Positions 21,401-29,194 of a DNA stretch of 64,000 bases are shown here, in pieces; the first letter of the stretch is position 1; each line of letters begins with the position of its first letter. The notes below the pieces were generated by a model, which saw nothing but the letters and a program-made list of their open reading frames with translations, did not search any database and was not told the DNA's origin. The stretch is from Flavobacterium sp. ZT3R18 (lineage in GTDB: Bacteria > Bacteroidota > Bacteroidia > Flavobacteriales > Flavobacteriaceae): positions 186,001 through 250,000 of the forward strand of contig NZ_VJZS01000001.1 of NCBI RefSeq assembly GCF_007097385.1, in the 5' to 3' direction. Both the position numbers and the translations under genes were made by a program.

Positions 21401-22597
21401 AATGACGTGAGATATGAAGCCGCAAAAAACGGTTGGCTGACCAATTACGACCAATTTAATCAAAATTTCACTCAAGTAAAAAATCAAATTTTTAAAGGTT
21501 CTGCGAATGTAGAAATTACTCCAGATTTTAAAATTGATTTCTTGGCGGATCGTGCTTATTCCGAAAATTTTTCGGAACAATATGATGTTAAGGATGGTGT
21601 TTACAATCCAAGATCACCATATAGTTTTGGTATTTTTTCGATCTCAACAGTGCTAATTAAAACCTCTTTTTCGACCAGCGATGAAAATAGATCAAGTGCT
21701 TTTGATGATTTCAAGAGTAATAGGCTAACCATTGCGAATCGTCTGGCTGTTCAAAAAGGAATCGATTTAAATAACCCTGCAAATATTGGTACTGATGGTT
21801 ATCCAAAAGGGTTCGGCGGTTCTAATCAGGCGGTATTATTGCCATCCTTTTTAGCGGCCTATACCGGAAGTAATGCTGAGGGTGTTTCGCTTGGGATTTT
21901 CAGGAGTTTTCCAATTCCCAACTGGGCCATTAAATACAATGGACTAATGCGTTATTCTTTTTTCAAAAAAACATTCAAACGTTTTTCTTTACAACAAAAT
22001 TATAGAGCTTCTTATACGGTAAATTCTTTTAGATCTAATTTTAATTACACCAAGAATCCTGAGGGCAAAGACGACAGTGGCAATTATTTTAATGCTACAA
22101 TAATGTCGAATGTTACATTAGTAGAGCAATTCAATCCACTTTTAAAAATTGATTTTGAGTTTAAAAATTCGTTTAAATTGTTGACACAAGTTAATAAAGA
22201 CCGAGCGCTGTCTATGAGTTTTGACAATAACTTATTGACCGAGGTTCATGGATTGGAGTATGTGGTAGGTTTAGGATATCGAATAAAAGATGTTGTTTTT
22301 TCTTCGAGATTTGCCGATAATCCTACTGGAGTTATCAAAAGTGATATTAATATAAAAGCAGATTTGACCTTAAGAAACAATCAAACGATTGTTCGTTATT
22401 TAGATTATGTCAACAATCAATTGGCAGCAGGCCAAAATATTTGGACGCTGAACCTCACGGCAGATTATTCGTTAAGTAAAAATCTAACAATTATATTCTA
22501 TTATAATCATTCTTTTTCTAAACCAGTTATTTCAACTTCGTTTCCGCTTACCAATGTTCGTTCTGGATTTACATTGCGTTATAGTTTTGGAAATTAA
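15404..22597 (+). CDS. sprA: Type IX secretion / gliding motility outer-membrane translocon SprA
   Basis: 2397-aa SprA (Sov in Porphyromonas), the very large 36-strand beta-barrel that forms the protein-conducting pore of the T9SS across the outer membrane. It has a signal peptide at residues 1-19 ending SQAQ. The whole mature length is rich in alternating hydrophobic and aromatic beta-strand segments, with long plug/periplasmic stretches containing SprA-type repeats (for example PTGSVEIDLG near residue 145 and VEINLG-like motifs). The final residues (GFTLRYSFGN) form a terminal aromatic strand. The frame is intact over 7.2 kb. No other T9SS core gene (gldK-N, sprE, sprT) lies nearby. Confidence 0.95.
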   Translation: MHKIYVFLLVLFCGFASQAQVQQIVQDTVKKGYDVGKIQIKDPQSILSAYTYDPVTDTYVYTNSVDGFNINYPIVLSPAEYEKLVLKESMSDYFKKKVDAIDGKKEGSEAAKKDLLPRYYIKSGLFESIFGSNTIDVKPTGSVEIDLGVLYTKQDNPAFSPRNRSNTSFDFNQRISMSLMGKVGTRLQVNANFDTQSTFAFQNLFKLAYTPADDDIVRKIEVGNVSMPLNSTLIVGAQSLFGVKTELQFGKTTVTGVFSEQKSQAKKVVAQGGGTIQEFEMYGADYDNDRHYFLSQYFRDKYDSSLKSYPFIDSRVQISRIEVWVTNKQNRVNATSNNLRNIIALQDLGEGELADSNGIPIAGKQNDVVVIKPIPSNFFIDQPAPLIKSYPSDNKNNQYDPNLIKTGTGFLNDKIREIVTAKDGFSTAINVIEGQDYSKLENARKLLPNEYTFNAQLGYISLQQRLGNDEILAVAYQYSIGDQVYQVGEFGNDGVDPTVVTGTQPSNQTIVTQTLILKMLKSSLTNVSNPVWNLMMKNIYQIQGAYQLVQDDFRFNILYKNPSPLNYITPVEGSSFPSNPTPENTVENTTLLKVLNVDRLNFNNDPQVGGDGFFDFVPGLTVDTQNGRLIFTTKEPFGELMFSKLKTPNSFEDYKDVTTYNPNQKKYVNPNMYRNTQAVASQNPELNKFLLRGKYKSTGGDGIPIGAYNVPLGSVKVTAAGRVLVEGIDYSVNYQLGRVQILDPSLQASNTPIEISLENNSTFGQQTRRFVGVNVDHLINENFMVGGTFLNMSEKPFTQKTSYGQESVNNSIFGLHGHYSSPVPFFTRLVNKLPNMDTDVPSNISVSGEVAYLLPNASKGDQFEGQSTIYVDDFESSQSSIDLRSPYAWSLASTPENNPKSKYNFNGNLEGLDYGFKRSKLSWYSIDPVFYTSKPSGISNDDLSLNTTRRVYSEELYPLTDIVQGQSLVVNTLDLSYYPSDRGSYNNGANVGTAPKDNFAGIMRSLSATNFEQSNVEYIQFWVMDPYIGEGSVPKTNSGKIYFNLGEISEDVLKDGRKLYENGLGANQVLVNPAPVWGNAPASQSLIYAFDNNEGNRTAQDVGLDGLPTASEGGVYTNYASEPDPAGDDYTYYLNTTGSVIDRYKNYNGVDGNSAVNINSPNRGSSTVPDVEDINRDNTMNTINAYYEYSIDMKPGMSVGENYISDIRNTQVTLVNGNSTEARWIQFKIPIKQYENKIGSISDFNSIRFMRMFLTNFTDQVTLRFGALDLIRGEWRLYDKELGSSGVIEPNPLTTFGTAAVNIEENSNRCPINYVSPPSVVREQLYNNNTIIKQDEQSLSMKVSGKGLEPLHGRGAYKSFNVDMRQYKNIKMFLHAESLPGEVDLQDNQMVAFIRFGSDYADDFYQIEIPLKVTLPAGKVGSVCSPLSPELVWPSDNEIDLSLSLLTKLKLQALKINQSTLPPDGIYYQTEGELNPDLAGKGNMLRLGIKGNPNMGMVRTIMMGLKSNESHQDIKGEVWFDELRLADMDNKGGMAALLNVDTNFADLGTLSFTGNMKNYGFGSLEQGPNERSREDLQQYNVVTNINLGKLLPKKWGLNLPFNYSIGESVITPEYDPFYEDVKLDQVLEEASSDAEKKKILTQAIDYTKRKSINLIGVRKERGLEQKPRVYDPENFTFSQYYNEVERHDFEVEKNLDQQTRTAVDYAFTFQPKEVVPFQKTKFMKKSSYWKFLSDINFNYLPSSITFNTNIVRQNNLQQFRQVEDIGIGFDPLYRRNFGFNYQYGFNYNLTKSLKVNYTASSRNIVKSYLDENDVPLDNFTIWDRYLDTGTTNNHMQQFVLNYDIPLYKIPALGFVKASLSYTGDYSWQQASTALSDVKIGDLHYNLGNTVQNAQSTNLNGTFNMETFYKYIGISKDSKKANVTIKTAPPKPGEKVVKTDVSKNINRNLFLDGLYGVLTSVKNVQLSFTENRGTVLPGFLPGVGFFGSQKPTLGFVFGSQNDVRYEAAKNGWLTNYDQFNQNFTQVKNQIFKGSANVEITPDFKIDFLADRAYSENFSEQYDVKDGVYNPRSPYSFGIFSISTVLIKTSFSTSDENRSSAFDDFKSNRLTIANRLAVQKGIDLNNPANIGTDGYPKGFGGSNQAVLLPSFLAAYTGSNAEGVSLGIFRSFPIPNWAIKYNGLMRYSFFKKTFKRFSLQQNYRASYTVNSFRSNFNYTKNPEGKDDSGNYFNATIMSNVTLVEQFNPLLKIDFEFKNSFKLLTQVNKDRALSMSFDNNLLTEVHGLEYVVGLGYRIKDVVFSSRFADNPTGVIKSDINIKADLTLRNNQTIVRYLDYVNNQLAAGQNIWTLNLTADYSLSKNLTIIFYYNHSFSKPVISTSFPLTNVRSGFTLRYSFGN

Positions 22598-22633
22598 TTA
22601 GAAAATCTAAACAAGATTTGATTATAAGATTGC

Positions 22634-22641
22634 TACATTTG
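22634..22641 (+). promoter_or_regulatory. -7 promoter box for gcvH
   Basis: TACATTTG, a perfect TAnnTTTG match 38 nt before the gcvH ATG, indicating that gcvH is transcribed independently of sprA. Confidence 0.65.
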
Positions 22642-22679
22642 TAAAAAAAAACAATTATTAATTATTCAATTATTATTTT

Positions 22680-23060
22680 ATGAGCATACCAGCAAATTTA
22701 AAGTACACAAAAGATCATGAATGGGTTAGTATAGAAGGTGATGTCGCTACGGTGGGAATCACGCATTTTGCACAAAAAGAATTAGGAGATATTGTATATG
22801 TTGAAGTAGAAACATTAGACCAAACTTTAGAAAAAGATGAAGTTTTTGGTACTGTTGAAGCTGTAAAGACAGTTTCAGACTTGTTTCTTCCATTGTCAGG
22901 CGAAATTATCGCTTTTAATGATGCTTTAGAATCTAATCCTGAAAGTGTAAACGCAGATCCTTATGGAGCTGGATGGATGATTAAAATAAAGATATCAAAC
23001 TTAGCTGAAGTTGAAGATTTGCTTTCAAGTGAAGCTTACAAAGAGCTTATTGGTGCCTAA
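22680..23060 (+). CDS. gcvH: Glycine cleavage system H protein
   Basis: 126-aa lipoyl carrier shuttling the aminomethyl group between P, T and L proteins of the glycine cleavage system. The lipoylation site is Lys63 within GTVEAVKTVSDLF, and the glycine-rich turn DPYGAGWMIKI lies near residue 97. Length and start match the family exactly. No gcvP/T genes are in the window. The stop codon overlaps the start of the downstream VanZ-like gene by 8 nt. Confidence 0.96.
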   Translation: MSIPANLKYTKDHEWVSIEGDVATVGITHFAQKELGDIVYVEVETLDQTLEKDEVFGTVEAVKTVSDLFLPLSGEIIAFNDALESNPESVNADPYGAGWMIKIKISNLAEVEDLLSSEAYKELIGA

Positions 23061-23445
23061 ATATCTATTGTTTATAATAGCTTTATTTTGGACAGGAGTT
23101 GTAGCTTACTTTTGCTTAGTAGAGTCTAACAAACTTCCAACTATTCAGATTCCTAATGTGGATAAATGTATTCATACTTTTTTTCATTTTGTATTTACTT
23201 TAGTTTGGTTTTTGTTTTTGAGAAAGCAATTGCAACACAATGATGTTATAAAGCCGTTGTTATATTCTTTTTTACTTTCTTTGTTCTTTGGAATAGGGAT
23301 TGAAATTATGCAACAGTTGTGTACAACAACAAGGTTGGGAGACTTTTTGGATTTTATTGCCAATGCAATTGGGGCGATATTGGCTCTTTTTACGGTTGTG
23401 TTATGCAATAGATTTAATGTATTAAACTCAATTTTAAAAAAATAA
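23053..23445 (+). CDS. VanZ-like membrane protein
   Basis: About 130 aa with four hydrophobic helices and the VanZ-family pattern: an Asp-Lys-xx-His element (VDKCIHTFFHF near residue 35) and RLGDFLDFIANAIGA before the last helix. The function of these small VanZ proteins in Bacteroidota is unknown. I start at GTG 23053, 8 nt inside gcvH, because the longer frame from 23011 runs 50 nt into gcvH and adds a non-hydrophobic leader. It ends in a strong UUCG-loop terminator. Confidence 0.75.
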   Translation: MPKYLLFIIALFWTGVVAYFCLVESNKLPTIQIPNVDKCIHTFFHFVFTLVWFLFLRKQLQHNDVIKPLLYSFLLSLFFGIGIEIMQQLCTTTRLGDFLDFIANAIGAILALFTVVLCNRFNVLNSILKK

Positions 23446-23471
23446 TTCCACTTCGGTGGAATTTTTTTTTA
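23444..23471 (+). terminator. Intrinsic terminator with UUCG tetraloop after gcvH-vanZ
   Basis: Perfect stem AATTCCAC (23444-23451) / GTGGAATT (23456-23463) closing a TTCG tetraloop, followed by a run of T. The left arm begins within the vanZ stop codon. Confidence 0.9.
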
Positions 23472-23599
23472 GAAGAACTTCTTTTTTTATTTTTTGCCAA
23501 TGTTCTACAAATTGTATTCAAACTATCTTGTTGATCAAAAAAAACGGCGGTATGTTAAAACCATTTGGATAAATTATAAAGAGTAATTGTATAATAATG

Positions 23600-23607
23600 T
23601 AATTTTG
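23600..23607 (+). promoter_or_regulatory. -7 promoter box for deoC-remB
   Basis: TAATTTTG matches TAnnTTTG, 27 nt before the deoC ATG at 23635. Confidence 0.55.
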
Positions 23608-23634
23608 TTTAATTGAAGTTCTAAATTGGGTAGT

Positions 23635-24378
23635 ATGAATGTTAAAAGTTATTTAGATTCAACGTATTTGAAAACTGCTGAACAAGCTGGGTTAAGCGAA
23701 AGTGAAAACGAAATCATAGCTGAAGGCTTTGTACAAGAAGCAATCGATGAGGATTTTAAACTGATCATGATACGTCCCAATAGAGTTGAATTGGCGAAAA
23801 AAATGATTTTCAATGCCAATTCTAAAGTTCAAGTGGGAACTGTAATAGATTTTCCTGAGGGTAAATCTTCTATAGCTGATAAGTTGGAGGAAGCACTTCA
23901 ATGCATTCAAAACGGTGCTGATGAATTGGATTTTGTGTGTAATTATACAGCCTTCAAAAATGGTAATGAAGTATTAATAAAAGAAGAAATCCTAAAAGGA
24001 ACGCAACTGGGTTTAGAACACCATAAAATAGTAAAATGGATTATTGAGGTGGCAGCTTTGAATGATTTGCAAATTGCAGCATTTTCAGCATTGATTAAGG
24101 ATGTTGTTGTTGCTAATTTTAAAGAAGAGAACTTCGAATCGGTTTTTGTAAAATCATCAACGGGTTTTTATAAAACAGAAAATAATTTGCCTAATGGAGC
24201 TACAGTTTCTTCCATTAAAATAATGCTCGAGAATGCATCGCCACTTCTGGTAAAAGCGGCTGGAGGTGTCCGAACGTATCAGGAAGCAATTGAAATGATT
24301 CGACTTGGTGTAAAACGTATTGGTACTTCTGGAGCCAAAGCTATTGCTAGCGGACAAGAACCGTCTTCTCAATATTGA
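23635..24378 (+). CDS. deoC: Deoxyribose-phosphate aldolase
   Basis: 247-aa class I aldolase splitting 2-deoxyribose-5-phosphate into glyceraldehyde-3-phosphate and acetaldehyde. The Schiff-base lysine is Lys173 in VFVKSSTGF. Supporting active-site residues are in ADELDFVCNY (Asp99) and in VKAAGGVRT, which carries the second conserved lysine. I use the ATG at 23635 rather than the in-frame TTG at 23626, because family members begin MxxKxYLDxTxL. The remB-like gene starts 18 nt downstream. Confidence 0.93.
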   Translation: MNVKSYLDSTYLKTAEQAGLSESENEIIAEGFVQEAIDEDFKLIMIRPNRVELAKKMIFNANSKVQVGTVIDFPEGKSSIADKLEEALQCIQNGADELDFVCNYTAFKNGNEVLIKEEILKGTQLGLEHHKIVKWIIEVAALNDLQIAAFSALIKDVVVANFKEENFESVFVKSSTGFYKTENNLPNGATVSSIKIMLENASPLLVKAAGGVRTYQEAIEMIRLGVKRIGTSGAKAIASGQEPSSQY

Positions 24379-24396
24379 TCAGATATTAAAATTAAA

Positions 24397-26511
24397 ATGA
24401 ATAAAAATCTATTAACTTTTTTGCTTTTTCTTTGCACATTTTTGATAAATGCACAAATCCCGAATGCTGTACTGGCTGAGAATTCCGATGAACGTTTCCC
24501 CGTTTTTTCAAATTGTAAAAACCTGCATGCTCAAGATTTAGAAAATTGTTTCTATAACGAAGTGCAACAATTGGTGTATCATAATTTTCAAGTGTCTGAA
24601 AAGGTAAAGGAAAGCCAATATACTGGGATTGTCAAAGTGCTTTTTGAAGTAGATGCTACAGGGAAATTCAAAATACTATTCGTTAATTCAAATAATGAAG
24701 AGTTAATTGCCGAAACTAAAAGGGTTTTTGGGGATTTTCCAAAAATTGACCCGCCTACGTATAATGGAAATCCAACCTACTCTAAGTTTAATATAAGTAT
24801 AGCTATTCCTTTATTATCGCCAGAAGAAATTGCAGCAAAAGTATTGGCAAAAAAAGAAAACATCAATATAAATGAAGGGCTGACCGAATTGGATAGCATT
24901 GTTTATAAAAGATTTGATAATCCACAATTTCAAAGTCATTTGAGTATTTCTTTTTCACATAGTTATTATGCTCAATTTGATGGTGCTATGAATCAAGTTG
25001 GGAGTAATAATCACACCGCTTCAAAGCCTTACACGTATGCGGAAGTTGAAAAATATTATAATTTTCAAAAGGTTAATGCTAGTCTGATGAAGAAAAAGGC
25101 AAACTGGTGGGGAAGGAAATTATGGAATGAAAATCTAACCGAAATTCAAGGGGAAGGCTATTGGTTTGCTTTGAATTTTATGTTCGATGTTCAGGGTGGG
25201 GTTTCAAACCCTAGTACTTCATCTAATACTTTTGTAAATACTAGAGCGCTTAATTTTAAAGGTGGACTTGGGTCTCAATTGAATTTTACTACCACTTTTT
25301 ATGAAAGTCAAGGTCGTTTTGCGGATTATTACAATGAGTATGCACGTTCTATTAAACCTTCGGGGGGGAATCCTGCCATTGTGCCCGGAATGGGAATTGC
25401 AAAAGAGTTCAAAACGGATGCTTTTGATTTCCCTATGGCTGATGCCAATTTAACGTATAATGCCGCTAAGTTTCTGGATGTGCAATTGGGTTATGGAAAA
25501 AGTTTTATTGGTGACGGATACCGTTCTTTGTTGCTGAGTGATGGTGCTAGTCCGTATCCCTATTTTAAAATTGATGCTAATTTTTGGAAAATTAAATATA
25601 CGGTCAATTATATGTGGCTTAAGGATGTGCGTCCAGAAGTAACGGCAGAAAAAACGTATGCTTCTAAATATATGGTAAATCATTATTTGAGCTGGAATGT
25701 TTCGAATCGATTGAATCTAGGTTTTTTTGAATCTGTGGTCTGGACAAATACTAATGGTAGAGGTTTTGATATGAATTTTGTGAATCCGATTGTTTTTTAT
25801 CGAGCAGTAGAGTTCTCTTCTTCTTCTAAAAGTGGAAATGCTCTTTTGGGCTTGACTTATAAATACAAGTGGAATAATCAGGTTAATCTTTATGGGCAAT
25901 TACTTGTAGATGAGTTTTCTACAGGAGACATTGTAGGTGGAGAAAATAGTTGGAAAAATAAATTAGGATACCAATTAGGCGCCAAATATTTCAATGCATT
26001 TCATGTAGATAATTTGGTCTTGCAATTAGAATTCAATCATGTGCGCCCGTATGTGTATTCGCATAGTGATCCTATTACTAATTATGGACATAACAATCAG
26101 AGTATGGGGCACCAATGGGGGGGTAATTCTCAAGAGTTGCTGATTTTAGGCTATTACCATAAGGATCGATTTTATGCTAATGCAAAAATAACCTTTGGTA
26201 CTCGCGGGTTTGATTTTAATACGACTACAGATAAATTCAATTACGGTCAAGACATTTATAAGGACTATGATGTAGATAGACCTTATAATACTGGAGTTGT
26301 TGTGGGGCAGGGGAATAAAACCAGTATTTTTATTTCAGAGGTGCAAGTGGGGTATTTGATAAATCCTGCAACCAATTTAAAGTTTTTCGGTAATTTTTTA
26401 TACCGAAATTTTAATCCAACGACCAATACTGCTGTAAATTTTGCAACAGAAACGACTTGGTTCTCTGTTGGTTTTAGATCGGATGTGTTTAATTGGTATT
26501 TTGATTATTAG
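24397..26511 (+). CDS. remB: RemB-like gliding motility outer-membrane protein
   Basis: 704 aa. Signal peptide 1-19 (ends INAQ). Residues about 40-145 form a TonB-C-like alpha/beta module (VKVLFEVDATGKFKILFVN, then TKRVFGDFPKI). The rest, from about residue 170, is beta-barrel-like with aromatic alternating strands ending in FNWYFDY. The whole pattern matches my memory of the flavobacterial gliding protein RemB. In this family the barrel also resembles capsule-assembly Wzi proteins, which I cannot confirm. It follows deoC by 18 nt and is probably cotranscribed. The name rests on recall, not a search. Confidence 0.65.
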   Translation: MNKNLLTFLLFLCTFLINAQIPNAVLAENSDERFPVFSNCKNLHAQDLENCFYNEVQQLVYHNFQVSEKVKESQYTGIVKVLFEVDATGKFKILFVNSNNEELIAETKRVFGDFPKIDPPTYNGNPTYSKFNISIAIPLLSPEEIAAKVLAKKENININEGLTELDSIVYKRFDNPQFQSHLSISFSHSYYAQFDGAMNQVGSNNHTASKPYTYAEVEKYYNFQKVNASLMKKKANWWGRKLWNENLTEIQGEGYWFALNFMFDVQGGVSNPSTSSNTFVNTRALNFKGGLGSQLNFTTTFYESQGRFADYYNEYARSIKPSGGNPAIVPGMGIAKEFKTDAFDFPMADANLTYNAAKFLDVQLGYGKSFIGDGYRSLLLSDGASPYPYFKIDANFWKIKYTVNYMWLKDVRPEVTAEKTYASKYMVNHYLSWNVSNRLNLGFFESVVWTNTNGRGFDMNFVNPIVFYRAVEFSSSSKSGNALLGLTYKYKWNNQVNLYGQLLVDEFSTGDIVGGENSWKNKLGYQLGAKYFNAFHVDNLVLQLEFNHVRPYVYSHSDPITNYGHNNQSMGHQWGGNSQELLILGYYHKDRFYANAKITFGTRGFDFNTTTDKFNYGQDIYKDYDVDRPYNTGVVVGQGNKTSIFISEVQVGYLINPATNLKFFGNFLYRNFNPTTNTAVNFATETTWFSVGFRSDVFNWYFDY

Positions 26512-26622
26512 TTTTTTTAAATTTATTGGTTTTTTTGCGATTTAATTGTTCTGTAAAAACGGATTAATAAGCTGTGATATTTTCATTCTCTTATTTCATG
26601 GATCATTTTTGAATCTAATTTG

Positions 26623-26630
26623 TATCTTTG
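26623..26630 (+). promoter_or_regulatory. -7 promoter box for the heme O synthase/oxidase operon
   Basis: TATCTTTG, a perfect TAnnTTTG match. An in-frame TTG codon at 26628 is part of this box and so cannot be the start of the downstream gene. Confidence 0.75.
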
Positions 26631-26666
26631 CACCAGATTTCAAAAAACATACAAATTTTATCCGCA

Positions 26667-27569
26667 TTGAGTACAACACAAATTCCCTTTTCATTTAAGT
26701 CTATTTATATTGATTTTAAAGCAATTACAAAAGCAGGTTTGGCTATAAGTGTTGTTTTTTCTTCTATTGCTGGTTATGTTCTTGGTTTTGATAATGATCA
26801 TCCTTTCAGTTGGGTCGTTTTGTTGAAACTCGCAATCGGTGGGTATTGTATGGTAGGAGCGTCTAATGCTTTTAATCAAGTTATTGAGAAAGATTTAGAT
26901 GCGCTGATGGATCGAACTAAAGATCGTCCTGTGCCGGCGGGTAGAATGTCTTCTAATCTGGCTTTGATTGTAGCAAGTCTTCTAACGATATTTGGAGTTG
27001 TTTTGCTTTATACGATTAACCCTAAGTCGGCTATGTTTGGTGCGATTTCAATCTTTTTATACACCAGTATTTACACTCCTCTTAAAACAATGACATCTCT
27101 GTCGGTTTTTGTTGGGGCTTTTCCTGGTGCTATCCCTTTTATGTTGGGTTGGGTAGCGGCAACAGGTGAATTTGGCATTGAAGCTGGAACCTTATTCTTG
27201 ATTCAGTTTTTCTGGCAATTTCCTCATTTTTGGGCTATTGGTTGGTTTTTATTTGAAGATTACGAAAAAGCAGGTTTCTTCATGTTACCAACTGGTAAGA
27301 AAGATAAAGGGACTGCCTTGCAAATCATATTATACACCGTGTGGTTAATTATAGCTTCATTATTGCCGGCTTTGGGTTATACAGGACGTTTGTTTATTAC
27401 TCCTGTAGCAGCTGTTTTAGTGTTTTTGCTCGGTATTTGGATGCTTTTCTATGCCGTGAGATTGTATAAAATAAGAACCGCAAAGGCAGCAAGAACGTTG
27501 ATGCTTGTAAGTGTGTCTTATATTACCTTGTTGCAATTAATATACATATTTGATAAATTTTTAAGATAA
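26667..27569 (+). CDS. ctaB: Protoheme IX farnesyltransferase (heme O synthase)
   Basis: 300-aa UbiA-family membrane prenyltransferase that adds farnesyl to heme B to make heme O, the precursor of heme A for the oxidase in this window. It has about nine membrane helices. The first Asp-rich motif is NAFNQVIEKDLDALMDRTKDRP (split around residue 70), and the second loop is DYEKAGFFMLP near residue 205. The start is taken as TTG 26667, which gives MSTTQIPFSFKS and the family length. The longer frame begins inside the promoter box. It heads the operon with subunits III and IV (3 nt to the next start region). Confidence 0.92.
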   Translation: MSTTQIPFSFKSIYIDFKAITKAGLAISVVFSSIAGYVLGFDNDHPFSWVVLLKLAIGGYCMVGASNAFNQVIEKDLDALMDRTKDRPVPAGRMSSNLALIVASLLTIFGVVLLYTINPKSAMFGAISIFLYTSIYTPLKTMTSLSVFVGAFPGAIPFMLGWVAATGEFGIEAGTLFLIQFFWQFPHFWAIGWFLFEDYEKAGFFMLPTGKKDKGTALQIILYTVWLIIASLLPALGYTGRLFITPVAAVLVFLLGIWMLFYAVRLYKIRTAKAARTLMLVSVSYITLLQLIYIFDKFLR

Positions 27570-27571
27570 TT

Positions 27572-28159
27572 ATGGAAATGACAATGACTACAGAAGAGTA
27601 TAAATCTAGAACGGCAAGATCCTATAAGTTGATATTGTTGTTTGCGATGGTGAGTATGACCATGATGTTTGCAGGGCTAACGAGTGCATACGTTGTGAGT
27701 CAATCTAGGGCGGATTGGGCAAAAAATTTCGAATTGCCTTCTGCTTTTTATTTTAGTACAATAGCTATTTTGGGATGTAGTATTACATTTCATCTAGCTA
27801 AAAAAGCGATTCAAAAAGATAAGCGTAGTGCAACTACTTCTTTTCTTTTAGCTACATTAGCATTAGGGATTTCGTTCGTGGTTTTGCAATTTGTGGGCTT
27901 TGGACAGATCGTTGCGGAGGGGTATTTTTTTACCGGAAGTGCGAGTTCTATCACGACAACTTTTTTGTATGTCGTGGTCGTTGTGCACTTGATTCATCTT
28001 GCTGGTGGGTTGATTTCGCTGTTAATTATTATTTATAATCATTTTAAACAAAAATATAATTCAACTCAAACTCTTGGAATTGAACTAGGTGCAATGTACT
28101 GGCACTTTCTTGATTTCTTGTGGGTTTATTTATTTTTATTTTTATATTTCTTTAAATAA
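27572..28159 (+). CDS. Heme-copper oxidase subunit III family protein (short form)
   Basis: 195-aa five-helix subunit III-like membrane protein with family landmarks MFAGLTSAYVV (helix 1), VVVHLIHLAGG and ALYWHFLDFLWVYLF-like terminal signature (here GAMYWHFLDFLWVY). It lies between heme O synthase and a second, longer subunit III, so the oxidase encoded here appears to have two subunit III paralogues. The short form lacks the extra soluble insert of its neighbour. Confidence 0.87.
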   Translation: MEMTMTTEEYKSRTARSYKLILLFAMVSMTMMFAGLTSAYVVSQSRADWAKNFELPSAFYFSTIAILGCSITFHLAKKAIQKDKRSATTSFLLATLALGISFVVLQFVGFGQIVAEGYFFTGSASSITTTFLYVVVVVHLIHLAGGLISLLIIIYNHFKQKYNSTQTLGIELGAMYWHFLDFLWVYLFLFLYFFK

Positions 28160-28201
28160 GAAAAAAACGTAAATTTGGGAACTTTTTAACGAATAACTTT
28201 T

Positions 28202-29176
28202 ATGGAAGCGACAGTTACTACTGCAAATAGTGAAAAAACTTGGGGAGGCGGCAATGAGCCAATGGGAGCAAGTTATGGTAAATTAATGATGTGGTTTTTT
28301 ATCGTGTCAGATGCCTTAACGTTCTCTGGATTTTTAGCAGCCTACGGTTTTTCTAGATTTAAATTTATTGAAACATGGCCATTGGCCGATGAAGTGTTTA
28401 CTCACTTTCCATTTTTACACGGTGTTTCTGCTCCGATGTATTATGTGGCATTGATGACTTTTATTTTGATTTTCTCGTCTGTGACAATGGTTTTGGCCGT
28501 TGATGCAGGACATCAAATGAAGAAAGATAAAGTCGCACTTTATATGTTTCTTACAATTATTGGAGGTTTAATCTTCGTGGGTTCTCAAGCATGGGAATGG
28601 AAGAATTTTATCAAAGGAGAGTATGGTGCTGTTGAAACAACAGGAGGTAGCTTGCTACAGTTTGTTGATAAAGAAGGGCATCGTGTGGCTTTGGCTGATT
28701 TTGCGGCAAAATTGCCTGTAGAAAGAGAGCAATTGTCTAGAGATAAAGGAAAATGGTTCATGAGTGAGTCTGCAATACCTACTTATACGGTTGCGGAAGT
28801 TCAAGCTGGATTTAAATCTCATCCGGATATCTTGATTAGAACTGAAACTTTAACAAAAGAGAAAAAGAAAACAATTTTATCTAGAGAGGAATCTCTGTTG
28901 AGATTGAATCAAGCTAGTTTGGTTATCGAAGGTGCTAATCTAACACATAATGAATATGGAAGTAAGCTTTTTGCTGATTTCTTTTTCTTTATAACAGGAT
29001 TCCACGGATTCCACGTTTTCTCAGGTATAGTAATAAACATTATCATCTTTTTTAATGTTTTAATGGGTACCTATGAGAAAAGAAGAAGCTACGAAATGGT
29101 CGAAAAAGTGGCGTTGTACTGGCACTTTGTAGATTTAGTTTGGGTATTTGTTTTCACATTCTTCTATTTAGTTTAA
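28202..29176 (+). CDS. Cytochrome c oxidase subunit III with ~100-residue soluble insert
   Basis: 324 aa. The N-terminal helices (GKLMMWFFIVSDALTFSGFL) and the C-terminal signature (VALYWHFVDLVWVFVFTFFY) identify heme-copper oxidase subunit III. Between helices 3 and 4, roughly residues 138-245, lies a hydrophilic, Lys/Glu-rich insert absent from the 195-aa paralogue upstream. Catalysis is not carried by subunit III, which stabilises subunit I and its proton uptake. The insert faces one side of the membrane and its role is unknown. Confidence 0.88.
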   Translation: MEATVTTANSEKTWGGGNEPMGASYGKLMMWFFIVSDALTFSGFLAAYGFSRFKFIETWPLADEVFTHFPFLHGVSAPMYYVALMTFILIFSSVTMVLAVDAGHQMKKDKVALYMFLTIIGGLIFVGSQAWEWKNFIKGEYGAVETTGGSLLQFVDKEGHRVALADFAAKLPVEREQLSRDKGKWFMSESAIPTYTVAEVQAGFKSHPDILIRTETLTKEKKKTILSREESLLRLNQASLVIEGANLTHNEYGSKLFADFFFFITGFHGFHVFSGIVINIIIFFNVLMGTYEKRRSYEMVEKVALYWHFVDLVWVFVFTFFYLV

Positions 29177-29194
29177 TTTTTTAGATTTATCATT

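Noticed and set aside
15404..22597. Possible adhesin or multi-gene fusion because of the 2397-aa length
   Set aside because: Signal peptide, beta-barrel composition, position after ruvA and length all match SprA, which is normally about this size.
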